Source: Pedosphaera sp.
GTDB lineage: Bacteria; Verrucomicrobiota; Verrucomicrobiia; Limisphaerales; UBA9464
Direction: 5' to 3'
DNA length: 9,629 nucleotides
NCBI GenBank assembly: GCA_009695405.1
Contig: SIAZ01000139.1
Coordinates: forward strand, 1-9,629
The notes under the pieces are model-generated. The model did no database searches and was not told where the DNA came from. It saw only the letters and a list, made by a program, of their open reading frames with translations. Shown piece after piece: positions 1 through 7,192 of the stretch. The position numbers and the translations under genes are program-made. How positions within the stretch are numbered: position 1 is the stretch's first letter; each line of letters starts with the position of its first letter.

Positions 1-1
1 C

Positions 2-121
2 AAACAGTTTCAGCGCCGTCTCCGGGGCTATGGTCAGTTCTGGAGCTGCCCCGGCCTTACCCATCTCCTTCAACTCTGCGTCTTGGTCAAAAACAAGGAC
101 GATCACCTCCTCTGGAACTGA
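2..121 (+). CDS. C-terminal end of a probable transposase (partial)
   Basis: An open frame enters from the left edge and runs 39 codons to a TGA at 119-121. The peptide contains RRLRGYGQFW, then SCPGLTHLLQLCVLVKN, and ends in DDHLLWN. A basic stretch, then G-x-F-W, then a G-x-x-x-L-L-x-L helix and a Trp-containing tail resembles the extreme C-terminus of ISKra4-type and related DDE transposases. That match is from memory of the families, not a search. No catalytic residue lies in the visible part, so family and intactness cannot be judged. It points towards the convergent pseudopilin-like gene. The frame could also be fortuitous, since only 120 bases are visible. Confidence 0.4.
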   Translation, partial: KQFQRRLRGYGQFWSCPGLTHLLQLCVLVKNKDDHLLWN

Positions 122-219
122 TTCTTACCGTCAACTCGTGAATGCACGGTATCGGGGCGATTGATAAAGCCGAGTCCCCTAGGGGTAAGCAAACTAGGCT
201 CACTTGAAAGCGAATTGGA
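122..219. other. Non-coding gap with short palindromes
   Basis: This is the gap between the partial transposase frame and the stop of the pseudopilin-like gene. It holds a perfect 10-bp palindrome, cccctagggg, at 176-185. It also holds an inverted pair, cttacc (124-129) and ggtaag (184-189). These could belong to the end of the insertion element at the left edge, but no matching opposite end is in the window. I see no gene here. Confidence 0.3.
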
Positions 220-236
220 TTAGTAAAAACTAGTCC
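217..236 (-). terminator. Hairpin over the stop codon of the pseudopilin-like gene
   Basis: The 20 bases ggattagtaaaaactagtcc form an 8-bp stem (one G-T wobble) around a 4-base loop. The stop codon (minus strand TAA, 220-222) lies inside the stem. On the minus-strand transcript the stem is followed by aattcgcttt, which is not a clean U-run. It may act as a weak terminator or 3'-end stabiliser of the two-gene transcript. The stem is mostly A/T, so its stability is modest. Confidence 0.3.
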
Positions 237-1029
237 AGTTACCATAGTGCCTCCAGACGATCCGACCGCTCCGAGCCAGATCCGCATGCCCATCAGCAAA
301 GCCACGGCTGATTGAAATAGCACGCCCTCCCTGAATCTGGAATCCAGAGTCGGCGGCGACCGTCGGGTGACCACCCCAAGCCCGAACAAGATTCGTCTCG
401 AATCCATCCTTATAAAGAGTGTCAGTGACGATGGGACTGGTTGATGCTCCCGGATCTTCCATGCGTGCAGGCCATCCGTCTGTTATCGAATTGGTATTAA
501 TCCGGGTGGTTGATGGCATTACTCGAAATCCTGCAATACCGGAACGCGGGACCCACCAACTGTGCTGCATAATGGCAAATCCAAAGGCCCATCGCTGACC
601 ATAATAATACCGAAGGTCATCGTTATTGGCTAAAGTTCGGTTCCGGTTCTTCTTCAACCATATTTGGGCTTCGGTTAGCTCCGAAGGGCGCACCGGACAA
701 AAGAACATCGGTACCGTTAGCCCATAGTTTTGTACCGCTGGAATCATGGCGTCAGCGACATCCCACGGATTATTTCCGATATCACCCAACATCGGCATCC
801 GCCCCTTAGCGTCGTCGCCCGCGTATAGGTTTGCAGCAATAGCCCACTGACGAAAGTTCGATAAACAAGTGGTTTCCCGTGCCTTAAGCCGCGCCTTGGC
901 CAGTGATGGCAAAAGCATCCCAGCTAGAATGGCAATAATGGCGATGACCACGAGCAACTCTATCAGAGTAAAGGCCCATTGGCGCGGGTCTCTTTCGATG
1001 TCTTTTCCTAAGATGGCGGGGTGTTTCAT
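220..1029 (-). CDS. Pseudopilin-like protein with type II/IV prepilin N-terminus
   Basis: This 269-residue protein carries a class III (prepilin) signal. A 19-residue leader with basic residues ends in Ala19. The mature N-terminus would be F20-T-L-I-E24, with Glu24 at the conserved +5 position, followed by a hydrophobic helix to about residue 42. Next come the C-x-S-N-x-R-Q segment (Cys55) with a downstream Tyr-Ala (residues 69-70), and near the C-terminus GFADGH (243-248). These are usual in the large pseudopilin-like families of Verrucomicrobiota and Planctomycetes. Leader cleavage by a prepilin peptidase and inner-membrane or cell-surface location are expected. The substrate or assembly partner is unknown. 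The ATG (1027-1029) overlaps the stop of the upstream cytochrome gene in an ATGA, and no clear Shine-Dalgarno sequence precedes it, so translation is probably coupled. Ala instead of Gly at -1 is common in this lineage. Confidence 0.9.
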   Translation of the reverse strand: MKHPAILGKDIERDPRQWAFTLIELLVVIAIIAILAGMLLPSLAKARLKARETTCLSNFRQWAIAANLYAGDDAKGRMPMLGDIGNNPWDVADAMIPAVQNYGLTVPMFFCPVRPSELTEAQIWLKKNRNRTLANNDDLRYYYGQRWAFGFAIMQHSWWVPRSGIAGFRVMPSTTRINTNSITDGWPARMEDPGASTSPIVTDTLYKDGFETNLVRAWGGHPTVAADSGFQIQGGRAISISRGFADGHADLARSGRIVWRHYGNWTSFY

Positions 1030-4000
1030 GGTTTGGCAGCTCGTCGAGGAGCCTCCCCAACTAACGGTTGAGTGCTGCGTAAATAGGCGAAGAGATCGCG
1101 GGTTTGCTGGTCATTCAAACCATCCAATAACCCTTCCGGCATCAGAGATGTCCCCGCCGATTGGAGTTCAGCGATATCAGCCCGATTGAGGGTAATATCC
1201 TGATTGTCCATCCCGCGGAGTACCACCCTTTGGTTATCTTGTTCTACCAAGAAACCAGAAAGGGACCGACCGTCTTTGGTTTCTATAAAATAGTTCTCAA
1301 ACCCTTCACGAATTTCCGCGCTGGGATTGATTACTGCCAAGAGCATCGACTCCAAATCGGGGCGGTTATAAACAGTCAAATCAGGTCCGACTTGGCCGCC
1401 TTGTCCAAAGAGCTTGTGACAACCAGCGCAGGTGTTTTGAAACAAAGTGCGACCGGCATAAGGGTCTCCAGTGGCGGAACGGACAATACCGGAACGTCGT
1501 TGAATCTCCGCGTCCATAGTCGCTGTCGTGGGATTTCGAATGTCAGGCCAGAGGGTCTGCAGCAGTGCTTTTAATTCTGGGTCGCGATGTTGTTTTAACT
1601 TTCGAACCACCCCCGATGGAAGACTCTCCGGCTTAATCGCCGGTGCCGCCCAACCGCTCGGCTTGCGAGCTATCGCTCTAGCTAGTGCCAAGCTCCACGC
1701 GGGTCGACTCGCCAAAAGTGTCTGGGCTGTGGGTAAGGCTACTGGCCCCAACGCCTGATAAACACTCAATACGGTCTGTGCAATGGCTGGATCATCATAG
1801 CCTTGCAACGCTGCCAAGGCCACCTGACGCAGCCCATCATCTTTAACCGCTCCTCGATAAGCATGACTCAGGGCCGGAACACTTCCGGGGGCTCGGACTT
1901 CTCCCAAAATAGCCAAGAATTCAAGGCGCTCATTGCGAGGTGCTGTTTCATCGACCACCAATTTTAAAGCTCGAGAAAGGGTCTTAGGATCTCCTCGGCG
2001 AAGGGCAAAAGCGGATGAACCGACTCCATGACGATTCATTCCAGCGACTAATTCTTCCGGTAACCCAGCCATTGATCGCCCTTTGAAGCCGGCTTCAAAT
2101 CCCGTTAGCAGACGGCGACTGCATTCGGGCGTTGGAGCGAGTTCAAACAGTTCAGCGCAGGCGAGCAAATCGCGTCTTGCTCCTGCCTGAGCAAATCGGC
2201 GCGATAAACGCTCCAATAAATGGGCTTCAACCAAGGAATTCTTCCAAAAGGCAGGGTTTTTAAAAAGCTGAAGCACTTTTTCTCGATGCCCTTCACACTG
2301 CATCTCCATTGCCCACCAGATCAGCAAAGGCTGTCGGTTATCGTGGGTATCTTCCGAATGACCGCACAGACCTTGAATAATGAGGAGCGCCTGTGTAGCA
2401 GGCACTCTTCGAGCAGTCGCCGCTAATTGATTTCGGACTTCGAGATCTTTTTCCTCTATCGCCATCAGCGTCAGTTGGTTCAGCACCACCGGCGTCAGAT
2501 TTCGAGAGTCACCGAGAAGTCGTACTCCCCATTGGCGCACGTAAGGATCTTTATGTCGTAAGGGAAGAAGTTCCTGATCGTGGGTTAATCCGCCACTGAG
2601 CGACCAAGCCCACAAAGCTTCCAGCGCGACTTGTCCTGTAGAGTTTTTGAGCATCTGATTGAAACGGGAGATTGCTCTCGAATCATGTTGGTCGCCAATC
2701 AATCGCAGGGCAGTCTGCCGTACCCAACGATTTGAATGAGTCAATTGATCGGACACTTGTTTGAGTGTGAGTCGCGATAAATCCATTGGACGAACCGGTT
2801 TTGCCCCTTTGGACCGCAGGCGATAAATCCGACCATTGGCTTTATCCATCTCCCCTTCTTGATTTCGATAATGGTTCACTTGTCGGTCATACCAATCACA
2901 CACATAGACTGCTCCATCAGGGCCTACCTTAATATCGACCGGACGAAACCATCGATCGTCGCTGGTGACAGGTCGTGAAAGATCACGTGTGCGGAATGAA
3001 GATTGATCGGAACTAAAGTCGCTCTCGACCAAACGACCTTGAAGAGGTTCCACGCCCAGCAGCTTTCCGGCAAATCGTTGAGGTAAAGCGCCGTGATTAT
3101 AGAGGACAAAGTTGTGAGTAAAGCGGGGTTCGCTGCCCAATGGCATGGCCGGAAAATAGCCGAATGCATAGGGATTGGAGAGAGGTCCGTGCTTCTCAAA
3201 ACCTTTCTGCAAATAGGCCCCTTGCTGATAATGAAACCCCCGGGTATCGCCTCCGTTATGACCAGAAAAAATACGGCCCTTGTCGTCGATTTCACAGCCA
3301 AAAGCATTGCCGCCGCCTTCGGAAAAAACCTCGTAAATTCTTTTTTCAGGATGATACCGCCAGATGTTTTGTCCCTGTGAATAATACGGCTTGGGATTTA
3401 ACGCTTTTCCGTCCGACCCCATCACCACAATGTTTGCTGTGACAGTACTGCCTTGCGCCCCGTAGAGCCATCCGTCTGGACCCCATCTCAGCGAATTAGC
3501 CACGCTATGGGTGTCTTCGAGACCGAATCCCGCCAAACGCACCTCCGGATCCCCATCGGGGACATCGTCGTTGTTGGCATCCCTATAGAATAACAAATAA
3601 GGAGGATTCAAAATCCAAACGCCTCCCCGTCCTCGCTCAACCGCTGTCGCAATGTTCAAGCCGTCTACAAACACTTTATGGCGGTCATAGGTCCCGTCGC
3701 CATCGGTATCTTCGTGGATACTAATTCGATCAACCCCCTTCACATGATTGGGCGGTGCCAAGGGAACCTTGTCGTAGACAGCTCGCCAAACACTGTCTCG
3801 ACTCACGAGGGTCAGACCTGCAGGGGAGGGATACTGTCGGAACTCAACAACCCACATACGGCCGCGTTCGTCGAAGTTTAAGAACACTGGTTGGCTAATC
3901 TGTGGTTCTGCAAGGACCTGATCCCACTCGAGATCCTCTGCTACATGAAACCTTTTCATAGAGTCAATCGGGCTAAGGGCGGGGCCCCGAGTTTCTTGCG

Positions 4001-6125
4001 GAAGATCCGGAGTTGGAGTCACGACACTTGCTGCGTTGATCACTGAACGCGGTTGACGAAAAACGACGGTGCCTTCTCCCCGGTCCGCGTTGACTCCAGC
4101 CCATTCGGGCGAATCACCCGTCCGAAAGTCCCACTCGCCAGCAAGGGAAAGTGTGTTTGTGCTCCAGTGAAGACGGGGAGCGGTTCCTTTGAACCCACCG
4201 CGGCCATCGTGGTCATAGACTCGAATTGCTATCCACAACTCACGGGGAGTTGTGGTTAACGGAGCTGGAACGGAATAGTTATTCTTTAGTTGGAAGCCGT
4301 TGACATACGCCGGCGGTATGCCCCCTGCTGCGCCTACTTTCACCCCGTTAACAAATGCTTCATGGGCGTTGTCAACGTCGTTGATCTCCAGAGTCAATGA
4401 TTGGCCCTGCCACGCCGGTGGCAATTCCACTTTCGATCTGTACCAAGCCAATCCGTCGTACTGAGCCAAGGCACCACCAGAATTTTCCTCCCATGTTCCG
4501 GGGACTTTCATGGTCTTCCACTCCTTGGAATAATCGGCTGTGATGGCAACCGCTGGCGGAATGGGGTCGTGCAAACACCAAAGAATACCGTTGAGCAATA
4601 AACGACGAAAAGCGGGTAACTCGAAATCGTCTGGATTGCCTAAAGATGTGTAAAAAACCCGTCGATCGTTGGCATTATTGACCCAAGCCACGGGCTCAAT
4701 CTCGGTACGGCCTTCGACATGACCTCGCAAGAGTGGAACGGCGGCCGATGCCAAATTGACGTTCTTGTAAAGGTGGGAGGTAACTCGGAAAGAATCCGTC
4801 CGAACTCCGGTCATTACTGGATGGGTTCCATTAGAGGAAACCCCCTGAATTATGCTGTGAGGTGCTACCGGTGGCTTGTTATTGTAATGGCCCATGTACT
4901 TGGCCCCCAACACGTCGACATCAAATGTGGACCAAGCAGCAAACTCTTCCCCCGCCGGTCGAGCATCAAATCCATGGCTTGCTGTGCGGATTCCCACTAC
5001 GGGTTTGCCGGCGTCCACATGGGCTCGCAAAAGTGCCATCATTGTCTTTGATGGAGTACGCCGACGGACACTAACCAGCACTAAATCGGCGTTACGAAGG
5101 GATTCCACGCTTTTAAAATTTGGATCTCCATCGACCGGCGTGGCCATCACCTCAGAAATCTCATAACCTCGCCAAGCGAGTTCCTTGGCTGCGAACTCAG
5201 GTAGAGTCTTCCACGTATAATACTCATTCTCACCGACCACGAGCGCGATTCGCTTTTTCACGTCGCCTCGGAAATGGAAGGGTGGGGCCCCGGTCAAGTC
5301 GCTACTTGTAATGCTCGGGCACCAGAAGGTTTCAATATGTTCCACCACTAGTTCGGTGCCTCGAAAATGCGAAACGTAAGGTGACTTTCGATGGTTATAC
5401 ATCGAGTCGGTCATATCCCGAAGCAGCAAAACATTTTGACCTTGGCTTACCATCTGACGAATGGCAAAGGACCTGCCCAGAACACACATATTAATGTGGA
5501 CGCCCATAATCAGCACATTGGTGATGCCGCGTTGGCGCATCAGATAAAAAGCCTCAGCCGAATCAGTAATTCCGTCTGTGTCTTGAATCTCCAAGGCGGG
5601 ATGTTGTCGTGTCCAAGCTCCGTAACCCGGACAATCTGGACAGCCATCGCAACCACCGTCGGAATCGTCGATGGGCAGTGGGGGTTCTTTCCCGCCATTC
5701 AACGAACACCATCCTTGGAGAGGAATTGTCGTTGCCACCTTGGGGGCAGATTGGGCCAGTTTACGGGCTGGATGCTCTTTATAAAACCCTAGCGTATCAC
5801 TCGGGCAATGAATCACTAACATCCCACGGGCACGCGCCGCCTTTAGTACCTCATTCATTCGCGGTGCCATTTCTGTTACCCGCTCTGTGGCGTCGGGACA
5901 ATGGTGCTGATCCCACATATCGCACACCACGACCGCAGTGCGTGTCGGATCCCATTCTACGATTTCTTCAAGCACCTTAACCTCAGAGGAATTAGTCCCG
6001 AGCACCTGCCGTGAGCGTGTGTGGAACGACACTGGAATAGCCGCTGCGACCGAGATCGAAACCAGAGCCGAGACGAGCATCAATTCGACAAATCGCTTCC
6101 GTAGAGTCTTGAAGAAAAAGTGCAT
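1026..6125 (-). CDS. Giant exported PVC-type heme protein: isochorismatase-ThuA-jelly roll-propeller-HEAT-cytochrome c
   Basis: This is a 1699-residue modular protein. Residues 1-30 look like a Sec signal (basic to R11, hydrophobic 13-29, AAA before a likely cut). Residues about 60-275 are an isochorismatase-like cysteine hydrolase: Asp69 in VVVCDMWD, nucleophile Cys214 in GVHINMCVLGR, and a CDGCPDC cluster at 159-165. Residues about 288-520 are ThuA-like (KKRIALVVGEN start, FYTSLGNPDDF near the end). Residues about 531-690 form a GH2-type sugar-binding jelly roll (VPGTWEE, LEINDVDNAHEAFVNG). Residues about 722-1105 are a sorbosone/glucose-dehydrogenase-like propeller with a calcium-type loop, DTDGDGTYD (806-814). 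Residues about 1112-1480 are HEAT-like helical repeats. Residues about 1553-1686 are the PVC cytochrome: heme site CAGCH 1566-1570 (bases 1416-1430), with possible axial ligand Met1662. Expected location is the periplasm or envelope. A sugar or polyol oxidation role is inferred; substrate unknown. The ATG lacks a strong ribosome-binding site. The 5.1-kb frame is unbroken. Confidence 0.92.
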   Translation of the reverse strand: MHFFFKTLRKRFVELMLVSALVSISVAAAIPVSFHTRSRQVLGTNSSEVKVLEEIVEWDPTRTAVVVCDMWDQHHCPDATERVTEMAPRMNEVLKAARARGMLVIHCPSDTLGFYKEHPARKLAQSAPKVATTIPLQGWCSLNGGKEPPLPIDDSDGGCDGCPDCPGYGAWTRQHPALEIQDTDGITDSAEAFYLMRQRGITNVLIMGVHINMCVLGRSFAIRQMVSQGQNVLLLRDMTDSMYNHRKSPYVSHFRGTELVVEHIETFWCPSITSSDLTGAPPFHFRGDVKKRIALVVGENEYYTWKTLPEFAAKELAWRGYEISEVMATPVDGDPNFKSVESLRNADLVLVSVRRRTPSKTMMALLRAHVDAGKPVVGIRTASHGFDARPAGEEFAAWSTFDVDVLGAKYMGHYNNKPPVAPHSIIQGVSSNGTHPVMTGVRTDSFRVTSHLYKNVNLASAAVPLLRGHVEGRTEIEPVAWVNNANDRRVFYTSLGNPDDFELPAFRRLLLNGILWCLHDPIPPAVAITADYSKEWKTMKVPGTWEENSGGALAQYDGLAWYRSKVELPPAWQGQSLTLEINDVDNAHEAFVNGVKVGAAGGIPPAYVNGFQLKNNYSVPAPLTTTPRELWIAIRVYDHDGRGGFKGTAPRLHWSTNTLSLAGEWDFRTGDSPEWAGVNADRGEGTVVFRQPRSVINAASVVTPTPDLPQETRGPALSPIDSMKRFHVAEDLEWDQVLAEPQISQPVFLNFDERGRMWVVEFRQYPSPAGLTLVSRDSVWRAVYDKVPLAPPNHVKGVDRISIHEDTDGDGTYDRHKVFVDGLNIATAVERGRGGVWILNPPYLLFYRDANNDDVPDGDPEVRLAGFGLEDTHSVANSLRWGPDGWLYGAQGSTVTANIVVMGSDGKALNPKPYYSQGQNIWRYHPEKRIYEVFSEGGGNAFGCEIDDKGRIFSGHNGGDTRGFHYQQGAYLQKGFEKHGPLSNPYAFGYFPAMPLGSEPRFTHNFVLYNHGALPQRFAGKLLGVEPLQGRLVESDFSSDQSSFRTRDLSRPVTSDDRWFRPVDIKVGPDGAVYVCDWYDRQVNHYRNQEGEMDKANGRIYRLRSKGAKPVRPMDLSRLTLKQVSDQLTHSNRWVRQTALRLIGDQHDSRAISRFNQMLKNSTGQVALEALWAWSLSGGLTHDQELLPLRHKDPYVRQWGVRLLGDSRNLTPVVLNQLTLMAIEEKDLEVRNQLAATARRVPATQALLIIQGLCGHSEDTHDNRQPLLIWWAMEMQCEGHREKVLQLFKNPAFWKNSLVEAHLLERLSRRFAQAGARRDLLACAELFELAPTPECSRRLLTGFEAGFKGRSMAGLPEELVAGMNRHGVGSSAFALRRGDPKTLSRALKLVVDETAPRNERLEFLAILGEVRAPGSVPALSHAYRGAVKDDGLRQVALAALQGYDDPAIAQTVLSVYQALGPVALPTAQTLLASRPAWSLALARAIARKPSGWAAPAIKPESLPSGVVRKLKQHRDPELKALLQTLWPDIRNPTTATMDAEIQRRSGIVRSATGDPYAGRTLFQNTCAGCHKLFGQGGQVGPDLTVYNRPDLESMLLAVINPSAEIREGFENYFIETKDGRSLSGFLVEQDNQRVVLRGMDNQDITLNRADIAELQSAGTSLMPEGLLDGLNDQQTRDLFAYLRSTQPLVGEAPRRAAKP

Positions 6126-6189
6126 TTCTAAAGATGTTGTTGCCCTCGAAAAAATGCAATGGAAAGCCAGTGGCTTGTTGACGGTAGTT

Positions 6190-6202
6190 CAAAAGGGGAC
6201 AG
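6190..6202 (+). repeat. Left arm of inverted repeat caaaaggggacag
   Basis: The 13 bases caaaaggggacag recur in inverted orientation at 7098-7111, with one extra G, about 0.9 kb away. The pair brackets the PIN-like ORF. AAAAGGGGACAG-type words are often seen around REP-like elements mobilised by IS200-type (RAYT) transposases. No such transposase is in the window, so the origin is open. Confidence 0.4.
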
Positions 6203-6341
6203 AGTTTAGAGTGAGTGTTTTCCTAGAATTTCAGGCCAGTTGTTGAGGGGAGGACTTGGTGTTTAAGTGACCGCCCAGAACTGTCTGAGCGGATGACGAA
6301 TCAGGGTGCTAAACGGCGTTCGATCTTGCGAGCTCTGGCGA

Positions 6342-6455
6342 TCAGGTGGGCACGCTCAGAGCAGCGAAGGCGCATTGAAACTCGGAACAAGGATCTCGGT
6401 CATCGGCCATGGAATTATAGCCAAAGAGGCTGAGGCCATCGGTGTATTCCACCAT
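6342..6455 (-). CDS. Possible small ORF, 37 residues, unknown function
   Basis: A minus-strand ATG at 6453-6455 opens 37 codons ending in TGA (6342-6344). The peptide starts MVEYTDGLSLFGYNSMADDR and ends AALSVPT. Twenty-three of the 37 codons end in G or C, and the open frame extends about 12 codons upstream of the ATG to the preceding stop. That is compatible with coding DNA but weak at this length. No ribosome-binding site, signal or known motif is visible. The opposite strand is also open here (6306-6500), so this may be a conserved non-coding repeat or the remnant of a larger gene. I do not recognise it. Confidence 0.2.
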   Translation of the reverse strand: MVEYTDGLSLFGYNSMADDRDPCSEFQCAFAALSVPT

Positions 6456-6502
6456 GGTCAGATGGTGCTGGAGAAAGAGGCGGCGAAAGTCTCAAAATGA
6501 TT

Positions 6503-6964
6503 CTAGGTGGTGTCAGTGGGAACAAAGACCGCGCCCAGGTGCTTGCGGAAATGATCATCCATGGTTAGCAGCAGGGTTTGCTTTTCCTGGGCGAGCCACC
6601 ATTGGTAAATGGAGAAATCGTGCTGCCTTAGTTCATTGATGAGGGAACGTTCCCAGCGTCGCCGAGCTTTGAGACGAGGTTCGGGTTGGCAGAGGAGATT
6701 CGGAAAACAGGTTCTGGCGAAAGCGGCCACCGATTCGCGATGGTGTTTAAAACTCGGGAGGGTCTCCAGTTCGTCGGCCACGAGTTGGAAGTTGGGTGGT
6801 TTTTGGAAAGGGAGAAAATTCTTGAGGAAGGTGATGGCCTCCGCCGGAGAGCCTAGCGGTAAAGTTCGAGCGTTGGCTGAGGAAACGGGTGAGCAGTCGG
6901 TAAAGATGGGTGCGAACGATTTGGAGAAAGAGGGCGGATCCCCCGGCACACACCGTCCCCTCAT
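6503..6964 (-). CDS. Hypothetical protein with PIN-nuclease-like C-terminus, possibly a degraded toxin gene
   Basis: This is a 153-residue ORF. The C-terminal half contains HDFSIYQWWLAQEKQTLLLT followed by MDDHF (135-139) and a final hydrophobic GAVFVP strand. That resembles the last helix and strand of PIN-domain (VapC-like) ribonucleases, usually written D-x-x-I-x-x-x-A then LLT-x-D-x-x-F. Candidate acidic metal ligands are Asp23 (IFTD), Glu65 or Glu67 (VADELE), Asp116 and Asp136 or Asp137. Codons from about residue 40 onward end mostly in G/C and read like real coding sequence. The first 40 residues (rich in Pro and Ser) do not look like a PIN N-terminus, and another minus frame is also open there (6747-6953), so an old frameshift or a wrong start is possible. 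No antitoxin-like gene is evident on either side. It could be an unrelated lineage-specific protein. Confidence 0.42.
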   Translation of the reverse strand: MRGRCVPGDPPSFSKSFAPIFTDCSPVSSANARTLPLGSPAEAITFLKNFLPFQKPPNFQLVADELETLPSFKHHRESVAAFARTCFPNLLCQPEPRLKARRRWERSLINELRQHDFSIYQWWLAQEKQTLLLTMDDHFRKHLGAVFVPTDTT

Positions 6965-7192
6965 TGAACTGACCGAGAATGTGCTAGGGAGACTGATTGG
7001 TGAAGCGTTTGGTGAGTTGTTTGTTAATAGCCCCGAGTCAAGCCAGTCGCTGTCCCTGGGGCGAGGGCTTGAGGGGCAGTTCCATCCGTCACATCACCTG
7101 TCCCCCTTTTGTTTCCGCCCCGATATGGAAAGGACCTGACTAAAGGGAGCTCCTTCGGTCACTGCAGTCGTCTCTCAGTTAGCTCTGCTGTT
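6965..7192. other. Gap between the radical SAM gene and the PIN-like ORF
   Basis: I see no convincing gene in this gap. It contains the right arm of the caaaagggg(g)acag inverted repeat and an 8-bp palindrome, ggagctcc (7146-7153), about 40 bases beyond the radical SAM stop. That palindrome has no U-tract and is only a weak candidate for a transcript end. A gcccc/ggggc pair spans 7030-7062 with a long loop. Confidence 0.4.
7098..7111 (-). repeat. Right arm of inverted repeat (caaaagggggacag on the minus strand)
   Basis: Read on the minus strand, this is caaaagggggacag, identical to the arm at 6190-6202 except for one added G. Together the arms enclose about 920 bp containing the PIN-like ORF and the small ORF. 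I found no further copy in the window by eye. Confidence 0.4.

Larger units (their letters stand above)
6126..6502. other. Upstream region of the giant gene, no convincing long gene
   Basis: The stretch lies between the start of the giant heme-protein gene and the stop of the PIN-like ORF. It must hold the promoter of the minus-strand operon, but I could not find a -35/-10 pair good enough to mark. It contains one arm of an inverted repeat (6190-6202) and a possible 37-codon minus-strand ORF (6342-6455), both listed separately. A short ccgc/gcgg stem is possible around 6271-6292. Confidence 0.5.

Noticed and set aside
970..976. Ala instead of Gly before the prepilin cleavage site as a sign of a non-functional leader
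   Set aside because: AFTLIELLVV is common in verrucomicrobial pseudopilin-like proteins and the +5 Glu is present, so I do not treat it as a defect.
5391..5980. Long plus-strand frames (133 and 123 codons) inside the giant gene
   Set aside because: They lie antisense to the well-supported isochorismatase-like domain and show no protein family features.
6609..7139. 176-codon plus-strand frame opposite the PIN-like ORF
   Set aside because: The translation is Ser/Arg/Gly-rich with no recognisable motif. The minus frame has the more natural protein composition, so this looks like an antisense shadow.
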